The notes under the pieces: model-generated
What the model saw: only the letters and a program-made list of their open reading frames with translations
The model's database searches: none
What the model was told of the DNA's origin: nothing
Origin: Actinacidiphila acidipaludis
Lineage (GTDB): Bacteria; Actinomycetota; Actinomycetes; Streptomycetales; Streptomycetaceae
Length of the DNA: 64,000 nucleotides
NCBI RefSeq assembly: GCF_019890725.1
Contig: NZ_JAINZZ010000028.1
Span: 25,832-89,831 of the forward strand
Direction of reading: 5' to 3'
Made by a program: the position numbers and the translations under genes
Shown here: piece by piece, positions 1-9,968 of the stretch
How the letters are laid out: every line of letters starts with the position of its first letter
Position numbering within the stretch: position 1 is the first letter of the stretch

Positions 1-408
1 GATGAGCTCGCCGATGATCGACATCACGCCGACGATCAGACCGCCGGCGCCCAGGCCCTGCAGGGCGCGGAAGGTGATCAGCTGGTCCATGGACTGCGAG
101 GCGCCGGACAGCGCCGAACCGGCCAGGAACATCACGATCGAGGTCAGGAAGATGTTCTTGCGGCCGTACATGTCGCCGAGCTTGCCCCAGATGGGCGTCG
201 AGGTGGCGGTGGCCAGGGTGTAGGCGGTGACCACCCAGGACAGGTGGTTGAGGCCGCCGAGTTCGCCGACGATCGTCGGCATCGCGGTACCGATGATCAT
301 GTTGTCGAGCATCGCGAGCAGCATCGCGATCATCAGGCCGCCCATGACCACGCGCACACTGCGCTGACGTGGCTCCTTGGCGACGGCGGGCTGTTCGGTC
401 CGGGACAT
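1..408 (-). CDS. MFS drug efflux transporter, DHA2 (EmrB/QacA) family, N-terminal part
   Basis: Proton-driven multidrug exporter of the inner membrane; only the first 136 residues lie in the window and the gene runs off the left edge. After a short basic N-terminus comes a first membrane helix ending in LDNMIIGTAMPTIVG, the DHA2 version of the TMS1 motif, then the family motif A loop GKLGDMYGRKN after TMS2 and a TMS4-like GLGAGGL segment. The ATG at 408-406 is the first start after the intergenic region. It is divergent from a TetR regulator across an inverted repeat, the usual arrangement for a repressor-controlled pump. Substrate cannot be read from this fragment. Confidence 0.9.
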   Translation of the reverse strand, partial: MSRTEQPAVAKEPRQRSVRVVMGGLMIAMLLAMLDNMIIGTAMPTIVGELGGLNHLSWVVTAYTLATATSTPIWGKLGDMYGRKNIFLTSIVMFLAGSALSGASQSMDQLITFRALQGLGAGGLIVGVMSIIGELI

Positions 409-450
409 GACCGTGCGTCCTCCCCCGTGCGAGGGCGGTCTCTTCAGTGG

Positions 451-524
451 TACTTACTTGCCGCCCGGCTAGTCTGTTGTCGACAGCAAGTTACGACCTC
501 TACTAGCCGGGCGTCAAGTAAGTG
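451..524. promoter_or_regulatory. Divergent promoter region with long imperfect inverted repeat (probable TetR operators)
   Basis: Arms at 451-472 and 503-524 match at 20 of 22 positions when one is reverse-complemented, with a 30-bp spacer that contains a smaller TGTCGACA palindrome. Each arm carries an ACTTACTTG-like half and a CCCGGCTAG half. The repeat sits between the divergent efflux and TetR genes, so two repressor sites covering both promoters is the simplest reading. Binding is inferred. Confidence 0.6.
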
Positions 525-622
525 CGTAGTCTCGCGGTGAGGCCCTACCGTGGGGGGTCATCGGGCCCGTCACGGCCGACCGACACGGCGTGACGCGTAG
601 TGCAGCAGGAGAGCGACAGCCA

Positions 623-1207
623 ATGGCCACACCGCACCATCCGCGCAGGGGCGACACTCGCCGCCGGATCCAGCAGGTCGCCCTGCAGTTGTTCGCCGAG
701 CACGGCTACGAGAAGACCTCGCTGCGGGAGATCGCCGAGCGGCTGGAGGTCACCAAGGCCGCGCTGTACTACCACTTCAAGACCAAGGAGGACATCCTCA
801 GCAGCATCGCCGAGGACCTCACGCGGCCCATCCACGAGCTGATCGACTGGGCCGAGAGCCAGCCGCGCACCCTGGAGGTCAAGCAGGAGGTGCTGCGCCG
901 CTACAGCGACATCCTGTGGAACTCCGCGGACCTCTTCCGCTTCATCCAGGAGAACCAGGCCACCGTCCGCGACCTCACCGTCGGTGAGACCTTCCGCAAC
1001 TCCATGATGGCGCTGGGCAACCTGCTGAAGGACCCGGAGGCGCCGATGGCCGCGCAGGTACGCAGCGTCACGGCGCTGTTCGCGATGCACGCCGGGATGT
1101 TCGTGACGCAGAACGTCGAGGGCGACCCGGAGGAGAAGCGCGCGGCCATCCTCGAGGTCGCCCTCGATCTCGTCGCCCAGGCGGAGACGAACGTCGCCGC
1201 AGGCTGA
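623..1207 (+). CDS. TetR/AcrR-family transcriptional regulator
   Basis: Repressor of 194 residues, normal for TetR proteins. The N-terminal helix-turn-helix is at about residues 32-52 (SLREIAERLEVTKAALYYHF), and the rest is the ligand-binding helical domain. The ATG at 623 has AGGAGAG about 9 nt upstream; a GTG at 590 is in frame but lacks a good ribosome site. It is divergent from the MFS pump, so it probably represses the pump and itself through the 451-524 repeat. The inducer is unknown. Confidence 0.9.
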   Translation: MATPHHPRRGDTRRRIQQVALQLFAEHGYEKTSLREIAERLEVTKAALYYHFKTKEDILSSIAEDLTRPIHELIDWAESQPRTLEVKQEVLRRYSDILWNSADLFRFIQENQATVRDLTVGETFRNSMMALGNLLKDPEAPMAAQVRSVTALFAMHAGMFVTQNVEGDPEEKRAAILEVALDLVAQAETNVAAG

Positions 1208-1214
1208 CACACCG

Positions 1215-1245
1215 GAAGGCCCGAGCGGAATCCGCTCAGGCCTTC
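1215..1245. terminator. Intrinsic terminator between convergent genes
   Basis: A 14-15 bp stem (GAAGGCCCGAGCGG paired with CCGCTCAGGCCTTC, one G-T pair) has almost no loop and lies just after the TetR stop. It can serve both the TetR gene and the convergent peptidase gene. Confidence 0.75.
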
Positions 1246-1250
1246 TCTCA

Positions 1251-1297
1251 GGTGTCACACGCAGGTGTCACGCGCAGGGGTCACCGGCGGTGTCACG
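1251..1297. repeat. Short direct repeats of GTGTCAC
   Basis: Four imperfect copies of a GGTGTCACRCGCA-like unit follow the terminator in the gap before the peptidase stop codon. No function can be assigned. Confidence 0.4.
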
Positions 1298-1340
1298 CAA
1301 CCGGTTCTGCCGGGTCACCCCGAAGCGCCGGTTCCTGGGA

Positions 1341-2048
1341 TCAGGCGTTGACGCCGTGGACCTTCAGGAAGTGCAGCGGCTCGACCGAGGAGCCGTAGTA
1401 CGGCGTGGTCCGGACCTCGAAGTGCAGGTGCGGGCCGGTCGAGTTGCCGGTGGAGCCGGACTTGCCGATCTCCTCGCCGGTGGTGACCTTCTCGCCCAGG
1501 TGGACCTCGATCTTCGAGAGGTGGCCGTACTGGGTGTACAGGTGCGAGCCGTGCTTGATCACGATGTTGTTGCCGTAGGCGCCGCCCCAGCCGGCGGTGA
1601 CGACGGTGCCGGTGTGGGCGGCACGCACGGTGCTGCCGCTCGGCACGACGAAGTCCTGACCGGAGTGCTTGTGGATCCAGTGCGGGCCCGCCTGCGCGTA
1701 GCCCGCGCCCAGCACGTAGTGCGTGGTCGGGGTCACCCAGCCGTTGACCCGGGCCTTCGCCTCGGCGGCCTTCTTCGCCTCGTTGGCCTTCTTGGCCTCG
1801 GCGGCAGCCTTGGCGTCGGCGGCCTTCTTCACCGCGGCGGCCTTCTGGTCCGCGGCCTGCTTCTGCACGGCCTGGACGGCGCTGCTCGCCACCGGGGCGG
1901 TCGCGCCCTCGTGGTGCGCGGGGGCCGCGGCCATGGCTGCGGTCGAACCCAGCGCGATCGCCGCGACCAGTCCGCCGGTCACCACGGCGACCCGGCCGCC
2001 GGTGACGGACTTCAGGGTGCGGTTCTTCATCGTCGAGATCTTGCGCAT
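1341..2048 (-). CDS. Secreted M23-family metallopeptidase (lysostaphin-like peptidoglycan hydrolase)
   Basis: Zinc endopeptidase predicted to cut peptidoglycan cross-links outside the cell. Of 235 residues, 1-41 form a long actinobacterial signal peptide (basic start, hydrophobic GGLVAAIALG, AMA-A cleavage region). Residues about 60-100 are an Ala/Lys coiled-coil stalk. The LytM domain has zinc ligands H128 and D132 (HSGQD) and the HLHFE motif at 207-211. The start at 2048 has GAGG upstream; Met7 is an alternative. A single gene with no operon partner. No ydaO-type c-di-AMP leader, known for some Streptomyces wall hydrolases, was recognised upstream. Confidence 0.92.
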   Translation of the reverse strand: MRKISTMKNRTLKSVTGGRVAVVTGGLVAAIALGSTAAMAAAPAHHEGATAPVASSAVQAVQKQAADQKAAAVKKAADAKAAAEAKKANEAKKAAEAKARVNGWVTPTTHYVLGAGYAQAGPHWIHKHSGQDFVVPSGSTVRAAHTGTVVTAGWGGAYGNNIVIKHGSHLYTQYGHLSKIEVHLGEKVTTGEEIGKSGSTGNSTGPHLHFEVRTTPYYGSSVEPLHFLKVHGVNA

Positions 2049-2472
2049 GGAGAAATAACCTCACTGAATCGGGAGAGCAGCAGATTCCGTCTGCGGCCCG
2101 CTGCGAATCATTGGTAACCCGGCATTCAGCGAGGGGGCAAGGGCCCCCATTACTACCCGAAGTCGTAGAAAAGGCCCCGCTCGTATCCCTGACTCACCGG
2201 GTGGTTTTGCTCCGTTTGCGCCCGAATTGCCCGGTCGCCCGCCGTGCGGGCCTTCGGCTGCCCTGTCCCCACCCTGTGGACGGACCGCCCCGCCCCGGCC
2301 CCCGACTATTTCCCTTAGTAAGTGGCGTGCCTCACGTGCGGCACATCACCCGGGACCCCCATTTCCCCCGAATTCACCCCTCATCTCCCGTGTGGCCCGG
2401 ACCACAATTCCACCCCCGAATTCCCCCCGCAGCGTGGCCGCGCTCACGCCCTCTCCCCCGCATTCGCCCACG
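2049..2472. other. Intergenic region upstream of the M23 peptidase
   Basis: No convincing gene. It holds a small GGGGGCCCTTGCCCCC hairpin region near 2130-2146 and, toward 2300-2470, C-rich non-coding sequence. The peptidase promoter must lie in the first 150 bases, but no strong minus-10/minus-35 pair stood out. Confidence 0.5.
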
Positions 2473-2520
2473 AAAAAGGCCCTGGCCCCGGACCGGGGTG
2501 ATGGTCCGGGGCCGGGGGCC
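2473..2520 (-). terminator. Terminator copy 1, downstream of the Uma2-family gene
   Basis: A strong hairpin of about 17 bp followed on the minus strand by five T residues. It matches the clpC terminator at 3155-3197 at 40 of 43 positions (compared span 2478-2520). Confidence 0.85.
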
Positions 2521-2534
2521 TCCCGCGCGGCTCC

Positions 2535-3083
2535 CTACGTCGACTTCGACGGGAAGGTGCCGGTGTCCACGGTGAACGCCTCCCCGGTACTCAGCCGTAC
2601 ATCGAAGGACTCCCCGTAGCGGACCTCCGTCCGTTCTCCGTACCCGGTGCCCTGAGGCTGCTCGAACACCGTGCAGATCCGCGTGAAGGGGTCGGCGACG
2701 ACGTACACCCCTACTCCGTAGCGCCCGTACTTCTCGACCTTCAGCACGTAGTCGTTCGGGTCGCCCGGGCGGGAGACGACCTCGAAGGCGGCTAGCAGGT
2801 CCACGCAGGTGAAGCGGTTCTGGGTCCGGTGCGCACCGTTGTCGAGGATCGCCACGTCCGGGGCGGACGACGTCTCATCGGGAAAGTCGATGGCGACGTC
2901 GCTCACCAGTCGCTCCCGGGTGAGGCCGGTCCGTCGGGCGGCCGACTTGATCTCGTCGATCGTCCAGTCCTGCTCCGGGGTCCGTGGGGTCATCACGACC
3001 TTCCCGTCGAGAATCTCGATCTTGAAACCCTCGGTGCTCATGGTGGCGTCGATCTCCCGCCACAGCTCGTCGAGAACGGTCAT
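2535..3083 (-). CDS. Uma2-family (DUF820) restriction-endonuclease-fold protein
   Basis: 182 residues of the PD-(D/E)XK-fold Uma2 family, frequent in Streptomyces and cyanobacteria but of unknown physiological role. The family's putative active site is visible: PD at 75-76, E101 in FEVVSRPGDPN, and a lysine at 115 or 118 before a Tyr-Gly-Val segment. The ATG has a GAGGGGG ribosome site. It lies in the same direction as clpC, between two near-identical terminators, which suggests it was inserted at or duplicated with the end of clpC. A second Uma2 gene lies at 45929-46477. Confidence 0.8.
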   Translation of the reverse strand: MTVLDELWREIDATMSTEGFKIEILDGKVVMTPRTPEQDWTIDEIKSAARRTGLTRERLVSDVAIDFPDETSSAPDVAILDNGAHRTQNRFTCVDLLAAFEVVSRPGDPNDYVLKVEKYGRYGVGVYVVADPFTRICTVFEQPQGTGYGERTEVRYGESFDVRLSTGEAFTVDTGTFPSKST

Positions 3084-3146
3084 CGGCCAACCCCCTCACT
3101 GGCGGCGCACGCGGCGCACACAGGTGCTTCCCGTGCCTGTGGAGCC

Positions 3147-3197
3147 AAAAATAAGGCCCCGGCCCCGGACCAGGGTGATGGTCCGGGGCCGGGGCCC
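3147..3197 (-). terminator. Terminator copy 2, downstream of clpC
   Basis: A GC-rich hairpin starting about 33 nt after the clpC stop, followed on the minus strand by an interrupted T tract. It is nearly identical to the terminator at 2473-2520. Confidence 0.85.
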
Positions 3198-3229
3198 GTG
3201 GGAAGGGTGGCGCTACCGCGCCGGAGGCG

Positions 3230-5752
<2,523 letters not shown>

Positions 5753-5908
5753 CGTTAATCGCTCCTCAGAGCGGTCGGGCAGTGAGGGGTCGGTCCCCTC
5801 CCTGTCCTTCCGCATGCTAGTCCCGCACAGCGGCGCCGCTCACGTATCACCCCCGCATCCCACAGGGAAACACAGGGCAAGCCGCGCTACCGGCTGACGT
5901 CACTCCCA

Positions 5909-5936
5909 CAACCTCGATGGTGCGAGACGATGTTCC
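5909..5936 (-). promoter_or_regulatory. Sigma-R (SigR) type promoter of clpC
   Basis: On the minus strand GGGAAC (ending at 5932) is followed by 19 nt and GTTG (5912-5909), close to the known SigR consensus GGAAT-N18/19-GTT. ClpC is a described member of the thiol-oxidative-stress regulon in S. coelicolor. The start site is predicted about 150 nt before the clpC ATG. Confidence 0.65.
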
Positions 5937-5968
5937 CGCAGGCCAGGCGAATACCCCGTTATCAAGTA

Positions 5969-5982
5969 CGCCCGTGGCGAAC
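5969..5982 (-). promoter_or_regulatory. ClgR-type operator upstream of clpC
   Basis: The minus strand reads GTTCGCCACGGGCG, which fits the ClgR motif GTTCGC-N5-GCG reported for Streptomyces clp and lon promoters. It lies about 35 nt upstream of the SigR-type minus-35, a sensible place for an activator. Confidence 0.6.
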
Positions 5983-6238
5983 GCCCGTCCCGCCTGCTCG
6001 AACACCAGCCCTTCTCACTAGGTACTTCTTACCCTCCGCTGCCGGTAATCCACACGGCGCGGCCGTTTCGAGTGCGCTACGGGCGAACACGGTCGCGGGG
6101 CCCAGAGGGGTTTCCGGCGCCTGCGGGCGCCGGCGGGCGATCCCCCGGGCCACTGCCGGGCGTCCAGCAGGGAATCACCGCCCGCATCCGGGCGAAGACG
6201 ATGCGTAACTCCCGCTCCGGGGGGCAGTTGCTCTCGGT
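5983..6238. other. Remainder of the clpC / SCO3374-like intergenic region
   Basis: No gene is supported. An in-frame stop at 6206-6208 limits any upstream extension of the 6239 gene. No promoter for that gene could be picked with confidence. Confidence 0.4.
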
Positions 6239-6820
6239 ATGGGCTGGTACGAGCACGAGCTGGGGTGGCCGGTGGCCGGGACGCCGCCCGGTCTGGTCAC
6301 GGGCGAGCGGTTCGACGCGCTGGACGTGCCGGCCGAGGCGGGCTTCGCCATGCTGAGCCGCTTCTCGCGGCCCGAGCAACTGGGGCCCGTCGCGCTCGAC
6401 GGGCACCGGATCCGGCTGCTGGTGGCCGCGGGATCGGCCGAGGAGCTGCCGGGGCTCCTGGAGTGGCTGGAGTGGGGCGGCGTCGCCCTGGACCTGGCCG
6501 CCCTGGGGTCAGGCCGGCTGATGCGCGCGCCGGCCCATCCCGAGTGGGTCCGCCGGGAGGCCGCGTACGACCGGTCGGCACCGGTGTGGCTGCGGCCTCC
6601 TCGGCCGGGGATCGACGTGGAATCCGCCGTGCCCACGCTGCGTGTCTGCGACCGCGCCGATGGATCGGGGGTGCCCATCGGGCTGACGGCCCTGGTGGCC
6701 GCGCTGGCGACCGCCTGTCACCGGATCACGCTGCGGACCCGCGTCCGGGATCAGCTGTGGGCCGTCTCGTACGCCTCGCGGATGGCCGCGGGGACGCGCC
6801 CGCGGTCGTTGACCTCGTAG
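6239..6820 (+). CDS. SCO3374-family hypothetical protein
   Basis: 193 residues. It resembles the uncharacterised family found beside lsr2 in Streptomyces: a WYEHELGWPV opening, LLVAAGSAEELPGLLEWLEWGG in the middle and LWLRPP-like VWLRPPRPG later. No catalytic motif is evident. The start looks short: family members as I recall them begin about 20 residues earlier, but a TAA at 6206 blocks extension here, and no good ribosome site precedes 6239. Its last 70 bp run antisense through the end of lsr2. The function is unknown. Confidence 0.7.
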   Translation: MGWYEHELGWPVAGTPPGLVTGERFDALDVPAEAGFAMLSRFSRPEQLGPVALDGHRIRLLVAAGSAEELPGLLEWLEWGGVALDLAALGSGRLMRAPAHPEWVRREAAYDRSAPVWLRPPRPGIDVESAVPTLRVCDRADGSGVPIGLTALVAALATACHRITLRTRVRDQLWAVSYASRMAAGTRPRSLTS

Positions 6821-7092
6821 CCCTTCTCCTTCGCCCAGGCGCGGATCTTGGCGGTGTCGGGACCGGACGCGCCACCACCGCTGCGAGCCGCCTTGGTGCG
6901 CCCCCGCCCGGCCCGTCCACCGGTACGGCGGCCACGGTCCGTGTACGGGTTCAGCAGACCGCGCAACTTGTCGGCATTCTCAGTGGTGAGGTCGATCTCG
7001 TACGTCACACCGTCGAGAGCGAACGTGACTGTCTCGTCCGCCTCTCCTCCGTCGAGGTCGTCAACAAGAAGGACCTGAACCTTCTGTGCCAC
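6751..7092 (-). CDS. lsr2: Nucleoid-associated protein Lsr2
   Basis: Actinobacterial functional analogue of H-NS. It bridges DNA and silences AT-rich, often acquired, genes. 113 residues: an N-terminal dimerisation domain (1-50, AQKVQVLLVDDLDGG start), a basic Arg/Gly linker (53-70), and a C-terminal DNA-binding domain carrying the AT-hook-like RGR at 97-99. The GTG start at 7092 has GGGAAG close upstream and gives the conserved N-terminus. The leader is unusually AT-rich for this genome, which would suit self-binding; that is inference. Confidence 0.97.
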   Translation of the reverse strand: MAQKVQVLLVDDLDGGEADETVTFALDGVTYEIDLTTENADKLRGLLNPYTDRGRRTGGRAGRGRTKAARSGGGASGPDTAKIRAWAKEKGYEVNDRGRVPAAIREAYETAHS

Positions 7093-7128
7093 CGGCTTCC
7101 CTTTCATCGAAAACGGATTAACGGTAAA

Positions 7129-7157
7129 AGCAAAGCGCCTTTCCGCGGAAAACTCAA
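7129..7157 (-). promoter_or_regulatory. lsr2 upstream region with 12-bp perfect palindrome
   Basis: TTTCCGCGGAAA at 7140-7151 is a perfect palindrome directly after a TTGAGT minus-35-like box (7157-7152, minus strand). It would fall between minus-35 and a weak minus-10. It may be an operator; promoter boxes are tentative. Confidence 0.4.
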
Positions 7158-7213
7158 ACCCCTTGCGCGAAGAGGTTCGCCCGAGGTAGCGCGATCCGGA
7201 CAAACCGGGTCCC

Positions 7214-7732
7214 TCACAGTTGCAGCAGCATGCGACTGTTGCCCAAGGTGTTCGGTTTCACTCGCTCCAGGTCCAGGAACTCCGCGACACCCTCGTCATT
7301 GGAACGGAGCAGCTCGCCGAAGACATCGCCGTCCACCGGGGTCTCGCCGATCTCCACGAAGCCGTGCTTGGCGAAGAAGTCCACTTCGAAGGTCAGGCAG
7401 AAAATGCGCCGGACTCCCAGCCACCGGGCGGTGTCCAGCAACTTGGCCAGCACGTGGTGGCCGACGCCCTTGCCGCGCAGGTCCGTGTGCACGGCCAGCG
7501 TCCTGACCTCGGCCAGGTCCTCCCACATCACGTGCAGCGCGCCGCACGCCACGACCGAGGCGTCCTCGTCCCGTTCGGCCACCCAGAACTCCTGGATGTC
7601 CTCATAAAGGGTCACGGTGGCCTTGTCGAGCAGGATGCCGTCACGGACATAGGAGTCCAGCAGGCCGCGTACGGCCGGGACATCGGCGGTGCGGGCACGG
7701 CGGATCGTGACGTCATTCGACATGAGGGCCAT
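7214..7732 (-). CDS. argA: Amino-acid N-acetyltransferase (ArgA-type N-acetylglutamate synthase)
   Basis: GNAT enzyme expected to acetylate glutamate in the first step of arginine synthesis. 172 residues. It resembles the mycobacterial ArgA type closely: QEFWVAE, CGALHVMWEDLAEVRTLAV, acetyl-CoA loop RGKGVGHHVL, FAKHGFVEI, and the C-terminal VKPNTLGNSRMLL. Start at 7732 or at Met4 (7723). It begins 9 nt after the BlaI stop, so the two are probably co-transcribed. Confidence 0.85.
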   Translation of the reverse strand: MALMSNDVTIRRARTADVPAVRGLLDSYVRDGILLDKATVTLYEDIQEFWVAERDEDASVVACGALHVMWEDLAEVRTLAVHTDLRGKGVGHHVLAKLLDTARWLGVRRIFCLTFEVDFFAKHGFVEIGETPVDGDVFGELLRSNDEGVAEFLDLERVKPNTLGNSRMLLQL

Positions 7733-7741
7733 GGACGGACG

Positions 7742-8137
7742 CTATCGTCCTTCGTGATCGGCCGGGCCGGAGGGGTCGCCGGACTCGATGATGCGCATTG
7801 CGTCCCGCAACGCCTCGCGCTGTTCCGGCGACATCATGCCGAAGAAGTGGACCAGTGCGGCCGCCGGGTTGTCACTCGCCGCCCACGCTTCGTTCATCAG
7901 TGCGGCCGAGTATGCCGCTCTCGTCGAAACCGCCTCATAGCGATAAGCGCGGCCTTCCTGGGTGCGGCGCAGCCACCCCTTCTGGCGCAGGTTGTCCATT
8001 ACGGTCATCACCGTTGTGTAGGCGATGGAACGGTCCCGCGTCAGGTCTTCGAGTACCTCACGAACCGTGACCGGGCGGTTCCACTCCCACACCCTGGTCA
8101 TCACGGTGTCTTCGAGCTCTCCCAGCGGACGGGGCAC
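7742..8137 (-). CDS. BlaI/MecI/CopY-family transcriptional regulator
   Basis: 131-residue winged-helix repressor. The N-terminal domain shows the family signature VMTRVWEWNRPVTVREVLEDL and AYTTVMTVMDNLRQKGWL; the C-terminal half is the dimerisation part (GMMSPEQREAL). No BlaR sensor or beta-lactamase gene is adjacent, so its target is not evident. The GTG at 8137 is preceded at exactly 7 nt by a TAGGAT minus-10 box, implying a leaderless mRNA shared with argA. Confidence 0.88.
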   Translation of the reverse strand: MPRPLGELEDTVMTRVWEWNRPVTVREVLEDLTRDRSIAYTTVMTVMDNLRQKGWLRRTQEGRAYRYEAVSTRAAYSAALMNEAWAASDNPAAALVHFFGMMSPEQREALRDAMRIIESGDPSGPADHEGR

Positions 8138-8144
8138 ACTCGGA

Positions 8145-8150
8145 ATCCTA
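8145..8150 (-). promoter_or_regulatory. Minus-10 box of a leaderless BlaI-argA transcript
   Basis: TAGGAT on the minus strand ends 7 nt before the GTG at 8137, so transcription should start at the start codon. Confidence 0.6.
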
Positions 8151-8304
8151 CGGGCCGATAACCGGACATGCCCGAATTGCTACTCCGGCGCGGGCCGGCC
8201 GGGCGCCCGGGGGGCGGCTTCCAGGCGGCCGGGAGGAACGCGCGGCCCCACGGGCCGCGACGACGCCGGACGACGCTGCGCGCGCCGTGCTCCCGTGCGG
8301 CGCC

Positions 8305-8496
8305 CTACTCGGCGTCGCCGGTGCGCTGGGCGGCCTCGGCCCGGGCGAACGCGGCGTCGACCGCGGCGTCCTCCTTGGCCTTGTTGGCACCGCCCTGGTT
8401 CTTGATGATCGTCACGACCAGCACGGTGAAGAACACGGCCATCACCAGGGGCGGCACGATCGCGGAGAGGTAGTCCATGCCCTCAAGCGTAGCCAC
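8305..8496 (-). CDS. Small membrane protein
   Basis: 63 residues (57 if the internal ATG at 8478 is used). One transmembrane helix (AIVPPLVMAVFFTVLVVTII) is followed by a cytoplasmic, charged Ala/Glu/Lys tail. I recognise it only as a conserved Streptomyces type of small protein; no function can be assigned. Confidence 0.65.
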   Translation of the reverse strand: MATLEGMDYLSAIVPPLVMAVFFTVLVVTIIKNQGGANKAKEDAAVDAAFARAEAAQRTGDAE

Positions 8497-8757
8497 GCCC
8501 CCCGGGCCGCCCCGCCCCGCCCTCCGTCCCCGGCGAGTGGCGGGTCCGCGGGCGGCCCCGCGCCGGCGCGAACGGCCGCTCGGCGGGCTCGTGATGTCCC
8601 CCTTCTGCGAACGGCGCCGGACTCCTCTAGAAAGGGGGCACGGGACTTCCCGCCAGGGACCGGCGGGGGCCGGCCGGGAACGGCCTCCCGGGCGCCTGAG
8701 GAGCGGCGGCGCGGCGGCGGCACAGCGGTGACGGAGCGGCGGAAGGGCAGCGCGACG

Positions 8758-9579
8758 GTGGCAGAGTCAGAGGGCGACCCGCCGATCGGGGTGTTCCTGG
8801 ACGGGCTGTCGCCGTCCGAGCGCCGCACGCTCGCCGCGGCCGGGTTCGACATGACGCGGCTGCGCGAGCTGGCCGCCACCGAGGCCGGCGCCCGGCAGGT
8901 CCGGCACATCGTCAACGAGTTCGCCCTCGCCCCCGTCGACGAGCCCGCGGCGCGCCGCTTCGCGCACGCCGATCCGCCCGGGCTCGCCGACCCACCGGGC
9001 CGGGTCGGCGCCTTCTGGGCGCTGTACCTGGGCGGCTCGGCGGCCGTGCTGGTGCTCCTGGGGGTCTGCGTGGTGATGGTCGCGCAGCTCCTGGGGCTGG
9101 TGGTGGGCATCGTCGCCTTCACCGGGCTGTTCCTGGTGGGCACGACCGTGCCGCGCTCGCCGTGGAGCCGTCCCGCGTACCTGGCCTCGGTGCCGGCGAT
9201 GGTCGTCCTGCTGGCCACCACCCTGCTCTACTCCCCCGACTGGTACCTGGCGAGCCGCGGGAGGGACACCGTCGCGACCGTCGAGACCCCGTCCTACCAG
9301 TGGGAGCACGGCGCCCGCGTGGCCACCTGCCGGGTGCGGCTGCCGGACGGCTCGGTGCACAGCGTCCGCGGCGGCGGCTCCTGCGCGGACGCGGTGGGAC
9401 GGCGGCGCCCGGTGGTCTACGACCCGCACGGCCTGGTGGGGCCGGCGTTCGGGCGACGCACCACGCTGGGGTCGAAGAGCCGTGCCGTGGCGGCCGTGGC
9501 GGCGGGCATCGCGGCACTGGCTGGTGCGGCGGGGCTGGCGGACGCGGCCCGCCTCCGCGGCGCGCGACGCAGGCGCTGA
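8758..9579 (+). CDS. Membrane protein with DUF3592-like extracytoplasmic segment
   Basis: 273 residues from the GTG at 8758 (GGAAGGG 11 nt upstream); a GTG at 8728 is also in frame. A soluble N-terminal 80 residues is followed by two close helices (LYLGGSAAVLVLLGVCVVMV, LLGLVVGIVAFTGLFLVG), a third (PAMVVLLATTLLY), an extracytoplasmic region with TVATVET, CRVRLPDGSVHSV and RPVVYDPHG that looks like DUF3592, and a final Ala-rich helix. Role unknown. Confidence 0.65.
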   Translation: MAESEGDPPIGVFLDGLSPSERRTLAAAGFDMTRLRELAATEAGARQVRHIVNEFALAPVDEPAARRFAHADPPGLADPPGRVGAFWALYLGGSAAVLVLLGVCVVMVAQLLGLVVGIVAFTGLFLVGTTVPRSPWSRPAYLASVPAMVVLLATTLLYSPDWYLASRGRDTVATVETPSYQWEHGARVATCRVRLPDGSVHSVRGGGSCADAVGRRRPVVYDPHGLVGPAFGRRTTLGSKSRAVAAVAAGIAALAGAAGLADAARLRGARRRR

Positions 9580-9594
9580 GGGCCGCGGGGGACG

Positions 9595-9770
9595 GGGGCC
9601 GCCGGAGCCAGGCGGTGGCGCGGCGGGCGCCAGGGCCAGGCGGAGGCGCGGGGACGCCAGAGCCGGGCGCAAGCGCGGGGGACGACGCGGGGGCGCCAGG
9701 GCCAGGCGGAGGCGCGGGGGACGACGCGGGGGCGCCAGGGCCGGGCGGTGGCGCGGAGGGCGCGTGGCGG
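9595..9770. repeat. GC-rich minisatellite, 39-bp and related units
   Basis: Non-coding DNA after the preceding stop is built of repeated CGCCAGGGCCRGGCGG and GCGCGGGGGACGACGCGG blocks. The clearest full unit is 39 bp (9673-9711, repeated from 9712). Open frames across it are by-products of 3-bp-multiple units. The rest of the gap up to 9968 holds nothing recognisable. Confidence 0.7.
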
Positions 9771-9968
9771 GCCGCTCACGGACGTCCCAGGGGGCGCGGG
9801 GCGTCCCCGCCCCGGCGGCTCACGGCGGCCCCTTCATGTCTCCGCGAATTCACGCCTCAGGGGACGGCCCCACAGGACGAAGGGGCCGGGACGGCCGCCG
9901 CGGGTGCGGTGGCCGTCCCGGCCCCTCGGAGGCGGCGCCTCGGCGCCGTCCGGGCCCTCGGCGGGGCG

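Noticed and set aside
2049..2160. Possible ydaO-type c-di-AMP riboswitch before the M23 peptidase
   Set aside because: Streptomyces wall hydrolases often have one, but the conserved GGGGTGAA and paired core segments were not found.
9417..9779. Arg/Pro/Trp-repeat peptide encoded by the minisatellite
   Set aside because: Repeats in multiples of three keep several frames open; no start signals or coding bias.
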